From Candidatus Accumulibacter appositus (GTDB lineage: Bacteria > Pseudomonadota > Gammaproteobacteria > Burkholderiales > Rhodocyclaceae): DNA of 64,000 nucleotides. Under the pieces are notes generated by a model. That model searched no databases. It saw only the letters and a program-made list of their open reading frames with translations, and had not been told where the DNA came from. Of this stretch, positions 1 to 9,466 are shown in pieces. Each line of letters begins with the position of its first letter. Within the stretch, counting starts at the first letter, position 1. A program made the position numbers and the translations under genes. The stretch is from contig JEMX01000002.1 in NCBI GenBank assembly GCA_000585055.1, positions 1-64,000 of the forward strand, written 5' to 3'.

Positions 1-857
1 TGCTGATCGCCGTTGGATCGGCGAGCAACAAGGCCCCCTGGCCGAGGTAGTTGAGGTAAAGCAGCGGAAAAACGCAGGCGAACCATGCCCATTTGATCGA
101 GCGGCGACCGAAGTGACCCATATCGGCGTAGAGTGCTTCGCCGCCGGTGATCGCCAGCACCACCGAGCCCAGCGCCAAGAAGGCCATTCCCTGGTGGTCG
201 AAGATGAAAACCAGCGCGTACCAGGGATTGATAGCCACGAGAACGTACGGATGCTCGATCACGTTCCACAAGCCGAGCGCGAGCGTGGCGAACCAGAACA
301 TCATCAGCGGGCCGAACAAGGCGGCAACGGCAGCCGTTCCGTGTCGCTGGACGGCAAACAGCACCACCGGCAAACAGCACCACCAGAATGCCGACGGTGA
401 CGGGCAGCACGTAGGGCTTGAGCAGCGGCGTCACGACTTCAAGCCCCTCGACGGCCGAGAGCACTGACATCGCCGGGGTGATCACGGCGTCGCCGTAAAA
501 AAGCGCGGCACCGAAAATGCCCAGCGCCGACAAGGCCCACAATATGCGGGGCGAGGCATTGGCGGTACGCAGGGCGAGGGCGGTGAGGGCCATGATGCCA
601 CCCTCGCCCTTGTTGTCGGCGCGCATGATGAACAGCACGTACTTGAGGGAGACGGTGATCGTCAGCGCCCAGAAAACCAGTGACAAGATTCCCAGGACGG
701 TGTCGGTGTCGATCGGCAGCGGATGGTGACCGCCGAAGACCTCCTTCATGGTGTACAGTGGGCTGGTGCCGATGTCGCCAAAGACGACGCCCATCGCCGC
801 CAAAGCGGTCGCTGCCAAACCCGGACTCGCGCCCTCTTCTGCATTCTCGGTGCTCAT
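1..857 (-). pseudogene. kup: Kup-type potassium uptake protein, frameshifted and cut by the window edge
   Basis: The start ATG is at 857-855. The first ~165 codons match the Kup/KUP family: a [13 protein letters not shown] segment near the N terminus, then [10 protein letters not shown], then [18 protein letters not shown]. At 353-384 a 16-bp unit is present twice in tandem and shifts the frame by +1. Downstream of it the Kup protein continues in another frame ([20 protein letters not shown], then [19 protein letters not shown]) to the window start. With one copy removed the reading is continuous ([19 protein letters not shown]). Kup is an inner-membrane K+/H+ symporter of about 620 residues; roughly 280 codons are visible here. 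It is either a recent pseudogene, a phase-variable allele or an assembly error. Confidence 0.85.
353..384. repeat. 16-bp perfect tandem duplication inside kup
   Basis: The unit GGCAAACAGCACCACC occurs at 353-368 and again at 369-384 with no mismatch. Because 16 is not a multiple of three, it breaks the kup frame. Removing one copy restores a family-consistent protein. Confidence 0.95.
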
Positions 858-1208
858 TTCCCCTCCGTGAAGTCTGCTCGCAATGCGATTGCCCGGCTCT
901 TCCTCGCCCTGGCGGCGGGTCGGGCAGGCTGATGCAGCCTGTCACGGCTCAGCGTTGGGAAGTCTCCCCCAGAAGTTCTCGTCGCCCCCTGCAGGGAGGC
1001 GACGAAGGCGCGATTCTAGGGCGAATTCAAGGCGACAACAACTGCCAAAAAGGGCCCTTTGTCAGCAACGAAGGAAGCGCTGGCGCTGGCGCGATTTCAT
1101 CCTGTTTCGATTGAGGAAAAAAGCTTCGGCAAGGGTGCATCCCGTCCGCGCGGCAGTGCTAAACTCGCGCGCTCTGCAGTACGTCATTCACATCGGCGAG
1201 GTAGGACT
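858..1208. other. Divergent intergenic region kup / CorA-like transporter
   Basis: A 351-bp gap between two divergently oriented cation-transporter genes, so it should carry both promoters. The only clear structure is a strong inverted repeat at 979-1005 (arms TCGTCGCC and GGCGACGA around a CCCTGCAGGG core). I could not match it to a known riboswitch or see a convincing -35/-10 pair. The open frames running through it look like chance high-GC ORFs. Confidence 0.4.
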
Positions 1209-2594
1209 TTGAGCGACGAAAACAAGCGGCTGGCGCCCGATGCGCTGCAAAGAGGCCTCGCCGACGTACATCTCAGCGAGGTGCGTTCATTGCTCTCGCT
1301 GCAAAAGCGCGTCGAGGAACTCGTCGAGCCCCTGTTGCGCGACCAGGACACGCCCTCACTCGACGAAGCCAGTGCCGAAATCCAGCAACGCTATCGCCGC
1401 GAACTGCGCCAGAAGCTCAGGCTGATGCCGCCGAAAGAAGTCGCCTATATTCTCGAATCGCTGGAAGCGAACGAGCGCCTGATCGTCTGGGAAGAAGTCA
1501 AGGAAGGCGCCGATCCGATCCTGGCCATACTTTCCGACGACGTCCTCGAAGAGCTGATCGACGACAGCCACTACCGCAACGAGAAGACAGCGGTCACCGC
1601 TTTCGAACTGGTCGACGGCCACCTGCGCCAGCTCACCATCACCCGCCCCGAGGAGCTGCAGGGCCTGAACCCGATCTGGGTCGACCTGATCGCGCCGACG
1701 AAGAAGATCCGCGGCTGGATTGGCCGCCGCTTTGACGTCGACCTGCCCGATCCCGGCAGCCTGACCGACCTGGAAGCCAGCGCCCGTTTCTACGTCGACG
1801 AAGAGGGACATACGCACCTGCATTCGGACTTCTTGCTCGACACCAAGGAAGAATCGCGCAACGTCCCGGTGGCGCTGATCCTGCAGAACGACATCCTGTT
1901 CACCATCCGCACCGAGGAACTGCCGGTGTTCCGCCTGCAGCGCGCACGCGCACGCACGCGCCCCGGCTACGTGACCGACGGCAAGGATGTTCTGCTCGAC
2001 CTCTATGCGGCAGACGTCGAGTACTCGGCAAATGCTCTCGAGGATGTATATGCCGAACTGGAGCGGGTCGGCAGGCAGGTGCTGCGTTCACACATCACCG
2101 ACCAGGAAGCCACCGAGATCCTGGCGGCAGTTTCCGAAGCCGAGGATCTCAACGGGCGCACCCGACGCAACGTGCTCGATACCCGCCGCGCGCTGTCGTT
2201 TCTGCTGCGCGGCAGGTTCCTTTCCGAAGCACAACTGGCCGACGGACGCGAAATCCTGCGCGACATCGAGTCGCTCGATGGGCACACCGCTTTCCTGTTC
2301 AACAAGCTCAACTTCCTGATGGACGCCACCGACAGCGCGATCAACATCAACCAGAACAAGGACATCAAGCGACTGACGATTCTCAGCGTCATCTTCATGC
2401 CGATCAACGTCCTGGCCGGCATGGGTGGGATGTCGGAATTCACCATGATCACCGAGGGCATTCCCTGGCAGGTCGCCTACTCGGCCCTGGTCGTCGGCAT
2501 GGTGATCATCGGCAGCGGCATGTATTTCGGCCTGAAGTATTTCGAAAAGCGCAGAATCAAGAGCAACCGCGCCGCCAACCGCAGGACCGCCTGA
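1209..2594 (+). CDS. CorA-family divalent cation transporter with MgtE-N-like N-terminal half
   Basis: 461 residues from a TTG start at 1209, preceded by GAGG at 1198-1201; the frame is open further upstream but that part lacks family character. Residues ~50-130 resemble the MgtE N-terminal superhelical domain (LRLMPPKEVAYILESLE, then DVLEELI). The C-terminal half is CorA-like, with a long helical stalk and two membrane segments at the very end. The pore-loop signature, canonically GMN, reads GMGGMSEF here. It ends in a basic tail (YFEKRRIKSNRAANRR). The family moves Mg2+, Co2+ or Zn2+ across the inner membrane; the substrate here is not certain. It is divergent from kup. Confidence 0.8.
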   Translation: MSDENKRLAPDALQRGLADVHLSEVRSLLSLQKRVEELVEPLLRDQDTPSLDEASAEIQQRYRRELRQKLRLMPPKEVAYILESLEANERLIVWEEVKEGADPILAILSDDVLEELIDDSHYRNEKTAVTAFELVDGHLRQLTITRPEELQGLNPIWVDLIAPTKKIRGWIGRRFDVDLPDPGSLTDLEASARFYVDEEGHTHLHSDFLLDTKEESRNVPVALILQNDILFTIRTEELPVFRLQRARARTRPGYVTDGKDVLLDLYAADVEYSANALEDVYAELERVGRQVLRSHITDQEATEILAAVSEAEDLNGRTRRNVLDTRRALSFLLRGRFLSEAQLADGREILRDIESLDGHTAFLFNKLNFLMDATDSAININQNKDIKRLTILSVIFMPINVLAGMGGMSEFTMITEGIPWQVAYSALVVGMVIIGSGMYFGLKYFEKRRIKSNRAANRRTA

Positions 2595-2642
2595 ACGAGG
2601 CAGCCCTGCGCGGCACCGCCCGCCGCTGACGCTTACCGCGCG

Positions 2643-2660
2643 CTGGCAGGCTTTTGCCAG
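2643..2660. terminator. Hairpin between convergent corA-like gene and hemL
   Basis: Inverted repeat CTGGCA...TGCCAG with a T-rich loop lies in the 70-bp gap between the two convergent stop codons. No long U-run follows, so termination is only inferred. Confidence 0.35.
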
Positions 2661-2664
2661 TCTC

Positions 2665-3951
2665 TTACCAAGCCTTGAAGAGCGCTTCGGCCGCAGCGAC
2701 GGTCGCTGCAATATCGGCCTCTCCATGTGCTGCCGAAACGAAACCGGCTTCGTAAGCTGCGGGAGCGAAATAGTGGCCAGCGTCAAGCATGCCGTGGAAG
2801 AAGCGGTTGAAGGCCTGCACATCGCAGCTCATTACTTCGGCGTAGGTCTGCGGACACTCGGGACGGAAGTAGAGCCCGAACATGCCCCCCACTGCCTGCG
2901 CCGAAAAGGGGACACCGTTCTTCTCGGCTGCAGCCCGCAAGCCATCGGTCAGCTGTCGGGTGCGCTGCGTCAACTGCTCGTAGAAACCAGCCGCGCGGAC
3001 GCACTTCAGAGTCGCCAGACCTGCCGCCACGGCCACCGGGTTGCCGGACAGCGTGCCGGCCTGGTACACCGGACCGAGGGGCGCCACCTGGCTCATGATC
3101 TCCCGGCGACCGCCGAAAGCACCCACCGGCAAACCGCCGCCAATCACCTTGCCAAGCGTGGTCAGATCCGGCGTAATCCCGTAGAGGCCCTGCGCGCAGC
3201 CGGCGCCAACCCGGAAACCGGTCATCACTTCGTCGAAAATCAACACCGCGCCGTGCTCGCTGCATAGTCTGCGCATCGCCTGCAGGAATTCCGGTCGCGG
3301 CATCACCAGATTCATGTTGCCGGCGACCGGTTCGACGATCAGCGCGGCGATTGACGCCCCGTGCTCGGCGAAAGCCGCTTCCAGCCCGGCAGTGTCGTTG
3401 TAGTCGAGAACCAGGGTGTGCTGGGCAAGGTCAGCGGGTACGCCCGCCGAACTCGGGTTGCCGAGCGTCAGCATCCCCGAACCGGCCTTGACCAGCAGAC
3501 TGTCCGAATGGCCGTGGTAGCAGCCTTCGAACTTGATCAGCAGGTCACGCCCGGTGTAGCCGCGTGCCAGGCGGATGGCGCTCATCGTCGCCTCGGTCCC
3601 GGAACTGACCAGACGCACCAATTCCAGCGAAGGCAGCGATTCGCAAAGCAGATCGGCCATATCGACCTCGCTTTCGGTGGGTGCGCCGAAGGACAAGCCC
3701 CTGTGCGTCGCTTCCTGAACCGCCGCCAGTACGCCCGGATGCGCGTGCCCGAGAATCAACGGCCCCCAGGAGCCGACATAATCGACGTAGCGCTTGCCGT
3801 CGGCATCGGTGACATGGGCGCCGGCACCGGACACAAAGAAGCGCGGTGTGCCACCGACCGAACGAAAGGCACGCACCGGTGAGTTGACGCCGCCGGGGAT
3901 GTGCTTCTGGGCACGCTCAAAAAGTTGTTGATTTTGGGAGATCAAGCGCAT
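2665..3951 (-). CDS. hemL: Glutamate-1-semialdehyde 2,1-aminomutase
   Basis: 428 residues, the normal family length. HemL is a PLP enzyme that converts glutamate-1-semialdehyde to 5-aminolevulinate in the C5 tetrapyrrole pathway in the cytoplasm. Visible hallmarks are [14 protein letters not shown] at the N terminus, [11 protein letters not shown], and the PLP-binding lysine in [18 protein letters not shown] (K268). The start ATG at 3951 overlaps the 3' end of thiE by 35 bp, so hemL is probably the last gene of a thiD-thiE-hemL transcript with translational coupling. The next ATG codons would remove conserved sequence. Confidence 0.97.
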   Translation of the reverse strand: MRLISQNQQLFERAQKHIPGGVNSPVRAFRSVGGTPRFFVSGAGAHVTDADGKRYVDYVGSWGPLILGHAHPGVLAAVQEATHRGLSFGAPTESEVDMADLLCESLPSLELVRLVSSGTEATMSAIRLARGYTGRDLLIKFEGCYHGHSDSLLVKAGSGMLTLGNPSSAGVPADLAQHTLVLDYNDTAGLEAAFAEHGASIAALIVEPVAGNMNLVMPRPEFLQAMRRLCSEHGAVLIFDEVMTGFRVGAGCAQGLYGITPDLTTLGKVIGGGLPVGAFGGRREIMSQVAPLGPVYQAGTLSGNPVAVAAGLATLKCVRAAGFYEQLTQRTRQLTDGLRAAAEKNGVPFSAQAVGGMFGLYFRPECPQTYAEVMSCDVQAFNRFFHGMLDAGHYFAPAAYEAGFVSAAHGEADIAATVAAAEALFKAW

Positions 3952-4594
3952 TTTCCTCGAAAAGTAGTTGGTAGGCAGCGGCGCGCGAGGCCACGTCAGG
4001 CGCCTCGAAGAGGTCGCTGATCACCGCCAGCAGGTCGGCGCCGGCGGCCAGCAGCGGGGCAGCATTTTCGACGGTAATGCCACCGATGGCACAGGCCGGC
4101 AGCTGCAATTCGGCGCGACAACGGGTGATCAGTGACGGCGAAGCACGCACCGCCAGGGGTTTGGTGGACGACGGGTGCATGGCGCCAAAGGCCAGGTAGT
4201 CGGCACCGGCCGCCGCCGCAGCGCGGGCACGTTCGAAGTCGTCGTAGCACGAAGCGCCAAGCAGAAGAGAGCTGCCAAGGGCCGCGCGCGCGGCCGACAA
4301 CTGACCGTCAGCGGCGCCCAGGTGCAGGCCATCGGCGCCCACTGCCAGCGCCAATGGCAAATCGTCGTTGATCAGCAGGCGGGCACCGAACTGCCGGCAC
4401 AGCGCCAGCAAGGCGCGCGCGATCTCCGCCCGGCGGGCAGGGTCACCGCCCTTGTCACGATACTGGACAAAGGCCGCGCCGCCCTGCAAGGCCGCCTGCA
4501 CGCGCTGGATGAGGACGGTCGCGGCCAGGCAATCAGGGGTGATCGCGTAGAGACCGCGCAGCGGCTGCCGAGGCGCCTGGTTGCCCTCGGCCAT
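3917..4594 (-). CDS. thiE: Thiamine-phosphate synthase
   Basis: 225 residues. ThiE couples HMP-pyrophosphate and the thiazole phosphate to give thiamine monophosphate. Motifs along the (beta/alpha)8 barrel are LYAITPD near residue 15, [26 protein letters not shown], the [11 protein letters not shown] phosphate loop and [11 protein letters not shown] chose ATG 4594 because the family normally begins shortly before LYAIT; the frame stays open upstream but that sequence antisenses thiD. It lies 16 bp downstream of thiD in the same direction, and its last 11 codons overlap the start of hemL. Confidence 0.95.
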   Translation of the reverse strand: MAEGNQAPRQPLRGLYAITPDCLAATVLIQRVQAALQGGAAFVQYRDKGGDPARRAEIARALLALCRQFGARLLINDDLPLALAVGADGLHLGAADGQLSAARAALGSSLLLGASCYDDFERARAAAAAGADYLAFGAMHPSSTKPLAVRASPSLITRCRAELQLPACAIGGITVENAAPLLAAGADLLAVISDLFEAPDVASRAAAYQLLFEENALDLPKSTTF

Positions 4595-4610
4595 GGGCGG
4601 GGGAATGCCT

Positions 4611-5465
4611 TCAGACAACCAGACCTCCGCTGCTGACGCGCGTCCGAAAGAAGCGATCCGGCAGGTGCTGGCCCATGCCGGCGCGGAAACCGGCAGCCAG
4701 TGCGTGCCAGGTGAACTCCTGCGCCGCCTGTACTGCCTCGCTGACCGGCAGGCCCCTGGCGAGATGCGCGGCGATCGCCGAGGCCAGCGTACACCCCGAG
4801 CCGTGATAGCTGCCTGGCAGGCGGTCCCAGACGTCGCTGCGCAGCAGGCCCCGCTCGCGTCCATAGAGGCTATTGACAACCCGCGGCGTATTTTCATGGG
4901 TGCCGGTCAACAACACATACTGACAACCGAAGGAAAGCAGGCGCTGCGCGCAGTCATCAAGGGCCAGGGGCCCATCTGCGTCGTTAGCGTCATGCGCCTC
5001 GTCCGCAAGGCGGCGGGCTTCCAGGGAGTTCGGCGTCAGGATCGTGGTCAACGGCAGCAAGACCTCGCGCAGCGTGCCGATCATTTCCTCATCGGCCAAT
5101 TCGTCGCCTCGCCCGGAAGCCAGTACCGGGTCGAGGACCACCGGCAGCAGCGGGTAATCGGCGAGAATTTCGGCGATGATCAGCATATTTTCGGCGCTGC
5201 CCAGGAGGCCGATCTTGAAGGCCGCCACCGGCATGTCCTCAAGCAGGGTCCGCGCCTGATCCTCGACCCAGTCGGCATCGACGGCGAGAATGCTGGCGAC
5301 GCCGACCGAATCCTGAACGGTCAGCGCCGTCGTCACCGACAAGGCGTGGCAGCCGAGCGCCGAGGCAGTCATCAGGTCGGCCTGCAGGCCAGCGCCGCCG
5401 GAGGGGTCGCTAGCAGCGAAGCTCAGCACCATCGGTGGCGGCATTTGCACGAAATGGGGGTTCAT
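4611..5465 (-). CDS. thiD: Hydroxymethylpyrimidine/phosphomethylpyrimidine kinase
   Basis: 284 residues, a ribokinase-fold kinase that phosphorylates HMP and HMP-P to supply ThiE. Seen are [17 protein letters not shown] near the N terminus, the substrate-side [33 protein letters not shown], and the C-terminal anion hole and catalytic Asp-equivalent region [20 protein letters not shown]. The start at 5465 (MNPHF) is provisional; ATG 5444 is a plausible alternative. No TPP riboswitch signature was recognised in the 120 bp upstream. It heads the thiD-thiE-hemL gene set. Confidence 0.95.
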   Translation of the reverse strand: MNPHFVQMPPPMVLSFAASDPSGGAGLQADLMTASALGCHALSVTTALTVQDSVGVASILAVDADWVEDQARTLLEDMPVAAFKIGLLGSAENMLIIAEILADYPLLPVVLDPVLASGRGDELADEEMIGTLREVLLPLTTILTPNSLEARRLADEAHDANDADGPLALDDCAQRLLSFGCQYVLLTGTHENTPRVVNSLYGRERGLLRSDVWDRLPGSYHGSGCTLASAIAAHLARGLPVSEAVQAAQEFTWHALAAGFRAGMGQHLPDRFFRTRVSSGGLVV

Positions 5466-5512
5466 CGATAAGCGGCCACGGTCAGCGAAGATTTTCTGTG
5501 AAAAAGAAAGTC

Positions 5513-5542
5513 TTGGCAGCAAGAGAGGGGTTTGGCTAGAAT
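5513..5542 (+). promoter_or_regulatory. Sigma-70-like promoter upstream of rubredoxin
   Basis: TTGGCA at 5513-5518 and TAGAAT at 5537-5542 are separated by 18 bp, about 43 bp upstream of the rubredoxin start codon. The -10 box sits inside the palindrome CTAGAATCTAG. Position and spacing fit; activity is inferred. Confidence 0.45.
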
Positions 5543-5585
5543 CTAGCGGTTTTTCGCCGATTCTAACCGAAAACTGACGGTAGCC

Positions 5586-5774
5586 ATGAACACAGCAAAC
5601 GACCAGCACTACCTCACCTGGATGTGCCTCACCTGCGGCTTCATTTATGACGAAGCGGCCGGGCTGCCAGACGAAGGCCTCGCCCCCGGTACCCGCTGGC
5701 AGGACGTTCCCATCAACTGGACCTGTCCGGAATGCGGTGCGCGCAAGGAAGATTTCGAAATGGTCGAGATTTGA
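5586..5774 (+). CDS. Rubredoxin
   Basis: 62 residues carrying the two CxxCG iron knuckles of rubredoxins, C14-x2-C17 and C47-x2-C50 (MCLTCGF and TCPECGA), which bind one Fe in a Cys4 site. It acts as a soluble one-electron carrier; the partner cannot be told from sequence. It lies between the divergent thiD and the pil-chp genes, an arrangement I recall from other betaproteobacteria. The start ATG follows a short purine-rich stretch. Confidence 0.95.
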   Translation: MNTANDQHYLTWMCLTCGFIYDEAAGLPDEGLAPGTRWQDVPINWTCPECGARKEDFEMVEI

Positions 5775-5864
5775 AGACAATGCGTTATAGTAATGACAGC
5801 AGGAGACGGCGTCGGAACAGCGATGTCCTCAAGATAAAAACCTGACGCACCCTGGAGGAGACAA

Positions 5865-6260
5865 TTGGCTGAAGCGGCAAGCCTGCGCGGCGTCAAGGTC
5901 ATGGTTATTGACGACAGCAATACCATTCGCCGCAGCGCGGAAATCTTCCTTGTCCAGGCCGGTTGCCAGGTGCTCCTGGCCGAGGATGGCTTCGATGCCT
6001 TGGCAAAGATCGCAGATCATCAGCCGGCGGTCATTTTCTGTGACATCGTAATGCCGCGACTCGACGGCTACCAGACCTGTGCACTGATCAAGAAGAACCA
6101 GCGTTTCCGCTCCACGCCAGTGATCATGCTGTCGTCAAAAGACGGCTTGTTCGACCGTGCGCGTGGCCGCATGGTCGGCTCGGACCAGTACCTGACCAAG
6201 CCGTTCACCAAAGACAGCCTCCTGCAAACGGTCGCCACTTTTGCACCGCCGTCAGCCTGA
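5865..6260 (+). CDS. pilG: Twitching-motility response regulator PilG
   Basis: 131 residues, a stand-alone receiver domain. Acid pocket DD at residues 16-17, phosphoacceptor D60 in IFCDIVMPRLDGYQT, and the conserved Lys in YLTKPF near the end. The start is TTG at 5865, supported by a strong GGAGGAG at 5853-5859 and by the absence of a nearby ATG before the domain. It is the first gene of pilG-pilH-pilI-pilJ-pilL on the plus strand. In Pseudomonas, PilG is a phosphorylation target of the Pil-Chp kinase and links surface sensing to type IV pilus extension and cAMP. Confidence 0.93.
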   Translation: MAEAASLRGVKVMVIDDSNTIRRSAEIFLVQAGCQVLLAEDGFDALAKIADHQPAVIFCDIVMPRLDGYQTCALIKKNQRFRSTPVIMLSSKDGLFDRARGRMVGSDQYLTKPFTKDSLLQTVATFAPPSA

Positions 6261-6274
6261 GGGAACTCACCGCC

Positions 6275-6637
6275 ATGACCATCAAGAAAATTCTCGTCGT
6301 TGACGATTCCCCCACCGAACGCCATGTCATGAAAGCACTATTGACCAGCAGCGGCTATGAGGTCATTACCGCCGACAGCGGCGAGGAGGGAATCGCCAAG
6401 GCCAAGAGCGAATTGCCAGACCTGATCCTGATGGACGTGGTCATGCCCGGCCTGAATGGCTACCAGGCAACCCGCACCTTGACGCGTGACGAAGCGACTC
6501 GCAACATTCCGGTCATCGTGTGCACCACCAAGGGGCAGGAAACCGACAAGATCTGGGGTTTGCGCCAGGGCGCGCAGGATTACCTCGTCAAACCCGTCAA
6601 CGGCCCGGAACTGCTGGCCAAGATTGCGGCACTCTGA
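6275..6637 (+). CDS. pilH: Twitching-motility response regulator PilH
   Basis: 120 residues, a single receiver domain (VVDDSPTERHVMK at the N terminus, D54 in LILMDVVMPGLNGYQ, CTTKGQETDK around the Thr, YLVKPV for the Lys). It starts 14 bp after pilG. In the Pil-Chp system PilH acts as the counterpart of PilG, often as a phosphate sink affecting pilus retraction. The order pilG-pilH matches known clusters, which is how I tell the two apart. Confidence 0.93.
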   Translation: MTIKKILVVDDSPTERHVMKALLTSSGYEVITADSGEEGIAKAKSELPDLILMDVVMPGLNGYQATRTLTRDEATRNIPVIVCTTKGQETDKIWGLRQGAQDYLVKPVNGPELLAKIAAL

Positions 6638-6651
6638 GCGCCGGCAAGCGC

Positions 6652-7161
6652 ATGACCAAGAAGATCAGCCTGCACGATTTCCAGTCTTACCTGGCGGCAC
6701 GGCTCGCCGGCATGGGCAATCAGAGTTCGGCCGGCTTGTTGGGCATCCAGGCGGGTTCCGATTACTGGCTCCTGGATCTGGCTGACTCGGGCGAGATCGT
6801 CCCGCTGACGCCGCTGACCAGCGTTCCTTTGACCCAGCCGTGGTTCGCCGGGGTGGCCAATATCCGCGGCAACCTGTACTCGGTGGTCGATCTGTCGGCC
6901 TTTCTCGGCAAGGAGGCGACGCCGCAGAATGCGAGCTCGCGCCTGTTGCTGATCGGCACCCGCCACGGCAGCAACGCCGCCTTGCTGGTCACGCGCATGA
7001 TTGGTTTACGCAACGTAGAAGCCTTGCACCTCGAAGCTTCCGATCCGGCAGCACCGGCCTGGGCGCATGAGTCATACAGCGACAACGAGGGGCGGCGCTG
7101 GAAGAAACTCAAGGTGCGTGAACTGCTGGCCGACGAGGCGTTCATGGACATTGGCGTGTGA
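6652..7161 (+). CDS. pilI: CheW-like coupling protein PilI
   Basis: 169 residues from ATG 6652, with a CheW fold: LLDLADSGEIVPLTPLTSVPLTQPWFAGVANIRG is spread over residues 42-75, followed by the NLYSVVDLSAFLG strand. CheW-type adaptors couple receptor tips to the histidine kinase. It sits 14 bp after pilH and before the receptor pilJ, so it is assigned as PilI of the Pil-Chp complex. The upstream-extended reading from 6520 overlaps pilH in another frame and was not used. Confidence 0.93.
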   Translation: MTKKISLHDFQSYLAARLAGMGNQSSAGLLGIQAGSDYWLLDLADSGEIVPLTPLTSVPLTQPWFAGVANIRGNLYSVVDLSAFLGKEATPQNASSRLLLIGTRHGSNAALLVTRMIGLRNVEALHLEASDPAAPAWAHESYSDNEGRRWKKLKVRELLADEAFMDIGV

Positions 7162-7257
7162 GCTGCTTTCTCGGGCAAACGCCGCGGCCAGCCGCGGTCA
7201 CGCCGTAGCCAGGTAGGCACGCAGTCACGCAGTCACCGTGTAACCGGAGAAGTAGAT

Positions 7258-9426
7258 ATGACGTCGAAGTCCAAACTGCCGAGTTTCTTGTCCATGACCA
7301 CGGACGCGGCAGGCGAGACCCTGGTGGATCGTACGGTGATGGATGCAGACCAGCCGACGAGCGGTGAAGGGAGAGCCCCGTTTTCGCTGCCTGTGCTCGG
7401 CCGCTACCCGGTTGCCAAACAGCTGCAAATTCTTGGCGGCACTCTGCTGCTGCTGATGCTGATCATTGCCATCGTGGTTTATCGTGACGACCGGCAGTCG
7501 ACCTACGGCACGGCCTACATTGCCGCCGCCGGCGACATGGGAATGCTCTCGCAGCGACTGGCCAAGGCTTCCAGCCTGGCTTTGCTCGGCGATGCGGCGG
7601 CCTTCAAGCAGCTCAGGGATTCGCGCGACAGTTTCGTAACCAGCCTCGACCGGCTGATCAATGGGGGCGAACTGGGCGCCACCCTGGTGCCCGCTTCGCC
7701 GAGCAGCGTACATCCGCAGTTGCTGGTCCTGACCGAAGCCTGGGAGAAGACCGACAAGAACGCCGGGCGCCTGCTGGAGATGGAGAAAAACCTGATCTCG
7801 CTCGGCAAGGATGTGGCCTCGATCAACGACAAGAACCCGCAACTACTCGACCGCTCGGAGCAGATCGCCGCACTCAAGCTGCAGAGCAGTGCCGGCATCC
7901 GTGACATAGCGGCCGCCAACCAGCTGGTGATGCTCACCCAGCGCATCGCCAAGAACGCCAATTCGCTGCTCGTCGGCGACGCCATCGACTCGGAAATCGC
8001 CTTTCTCCTGGGCAAGGACACGAACACCTTTCGTGAGCTGATCAATGCCTTGAGCAAAGGCAGCGAGACGCTGCGCATCACTGCCACCACGGACCCGGAT
8101 ACCAGGCAGAAGCTCAACGAACTCGACACCAGTTTCAGCGAATACGGGACCGCCGTTGGCGGCATCCTCGGCAACCTGCAGCGACTGGTGATCGCCAAAC
8201 AGGCCGGTTCGCAGATCTTTCGTGACAGCGAAGAGTTGCTGCGAGCCACCGAACAGCTGGCCCAGGCCTACCAGGCCAAAGTCATGGAGCGCACCGGCTA
8301 CGGCTTCGCTCTCGCGGGCCTGATCGTGCTGGCCATCAGCCTGCTGCTGTTGCTGGCCAAAACCTATCTTGCGGAGAGCAAGCGTCAGGCGGAGACCGCC
8401 GAACGCAGCCGCCGGGAAACGGAGCTGGTCAACCGGCAGAATCAGGGCGCCATCCTGCGCCTGATGAACGAGCTCGGCGACCTCGCCGACGGTGATCTGA
8501 CAGTCACGGCGACTGTTTCCGAGGACATCACCGGCGCCATCGCCGACTCGATAAACTACACCATCGAAGAACTGCGGGTGCTCGTCGGTCGCATCAACGA
8601 CGCGGCCAGTCGCGTCACTGAAGCCACCGGCATGGCGCAACAGACTTCCGTCGAGTTGCTCGCCGCGGCCGAACAGCAGACCACCGAGATCAAGTCGGCC
8701 GGTCAGTCGGTACTCAACATGTCAACCTCGATGACCAACGTTTCCGGCGACGCCAAGCAGTCGGCCACCGTCGCCCGGCAGTCCTTGGCAGCGGCCGCCA
8801 AAGGCACCAAGGCGGTCGAGGACTCGATCAAGGGAATGAACAAGATTCGCGACCAGATTCAGGAAACCTCGAAACGGATCAAGCGTCTCGGCGAGTCTTC
8901 TCAGGAAATCGGTGAAATCGTCGAGTTGATCTCCGACATCACCGAGCAAACCAACGTCCTGGCCCTCAACGCCGCTATCCAGGCCGCCTCCGCCGGTGAA
9001 GCCGGGCGCGGCTTCACGGTCGTTGCCGAGGAGGTGCAACGCCTGGCCGAACGTTCGGGCGAGGCGACCAAGCAGATCGGCGCAATCGTCAGGACCATTC
9101 AGACCGACACCCAGGACACGGTCTCGGCGATGGAGGAATCGACCCGCGGCGTGGTCGACGGCGCGCGACTGTCCGATGCCGCAGGTCAGGCGCTGGCCGA
9201 AATCGGCGAGGTTTCGCGAAAACTTACCGCCTTGATCGAAACCATCGCTGGCGCCACCCGTCAGCAATCCGAATTGGCCACCAAGGTGGCGCGAAAAATG
9301 CAGGACATCCTGCTGGTTACCGGGCAAACGACGGCCGGCACGCAGAAGACCGCGACGGCAATTGGCGAGCTTGCCGGTCTGGCTACGGAGCTGAAAGGCT
9401 CGGTCGCCGGTTTCAAAGTCAGTTGA
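7258..9426 (+). CDS. pilJ: Methyl-accepting chemotaxis receptor PilJ
   Basis: 722 residues. A first membrane segment at ~60-80 ([18 protein letters not shown]) is followed by a periplasmic region with two PilJ-type repeats ([18 protein letters not shown] and [18 protein letters not shown]). A second membrane segment lies at ~345-368 and a HAMP-like linker follows. The cytoplasmic signalling hairpin carries the receptor tip [20 protein letters not shown] and [18 protein letters not shown]. It is the sensory input of the Pil-Chp system. An unusual ~45-residue hydrophilic extension precedes the first membrane segment. It starts 96 bp after pilI. Confidence 0.95.
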   Translation: MTSKSKLPSFLSMTTDAAGETLVDRTVMDADQPTSGEGRAPFSLPVLGRYPVAKQLQILGGTLLLLMLIIAIVVYRDDRQSTYGTAYIAAAGDMGMLSQRLAKASSLALLGDAAAFKQLRDSRDSFVTSLDRLINGGELGATLVPASPSSVHPQLLVLTEAWEKTDKNAGRLLEMEKNLISLGKDVASINDKNPQLLDRSEQIAALKLQSSAGIRDIAAANQLVMLTQRIAKNANSLLVGDAIDSEIAFLLGKDTNTFRELINALSKGSETLRITATTDPDTRQKLNELDTSFSEYGTAVGGILGNLQRLVIAKQAGSQIFRDSEELLRATEQLAQAYQAKVMERTGYGFALAGLIVLAISLLLLLAKTYLAESKRQAETAERSRRETELVNRQNQGAILRLMNELGDLADGDLTVTATVSEDITGAIADSINYTIEELRVLVGRINDAASRVTEATGMAQQTSVELLAAAEQQTTEIKSAGQSVLNMSTSMTNVSGDAKQSATVARQSLAAAAKGTKAVEDSIKGMNKIRDQIQETSKRIKRLGESSQEIGEIVELISDITEQTNVLALNAAIQAASAGEAGRGFTVVAEEVQRLAERSGEATKQIGAIVRTIQTDTQDTVSAMEESTRGVVDGARLSDAAGQALAEIGEVSRKLTALIETIAGATRQQSELATKVARKMQDILLVTGQTTAGTQKTATAIGELAGLATELKGSVAGFKVS

Positions 9427-9466
9427 GCGCCCGCGGCAATAGACTGGAGTGGAGAACCCTTCCCGG

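Noticed and set aside
439-945. 168-codon minus-strand frame overlapping kup
   Set aside because: Out of frame with the conserved Kup protein and low-complexity Arg-rich; the real gene is the interrupted kup.
1059-1208. 50-residue N-terminal extension of the CorA-like protein
   Set aside because: No similarity to the family; the TTG at 1209 has a suitably placed GAGG and begins the conserved part.
5466-5585. TPP riboswitch ahead of thiD
   Set aside because: No CUGAGA/GACCUGA-like core is present in the upstream region.
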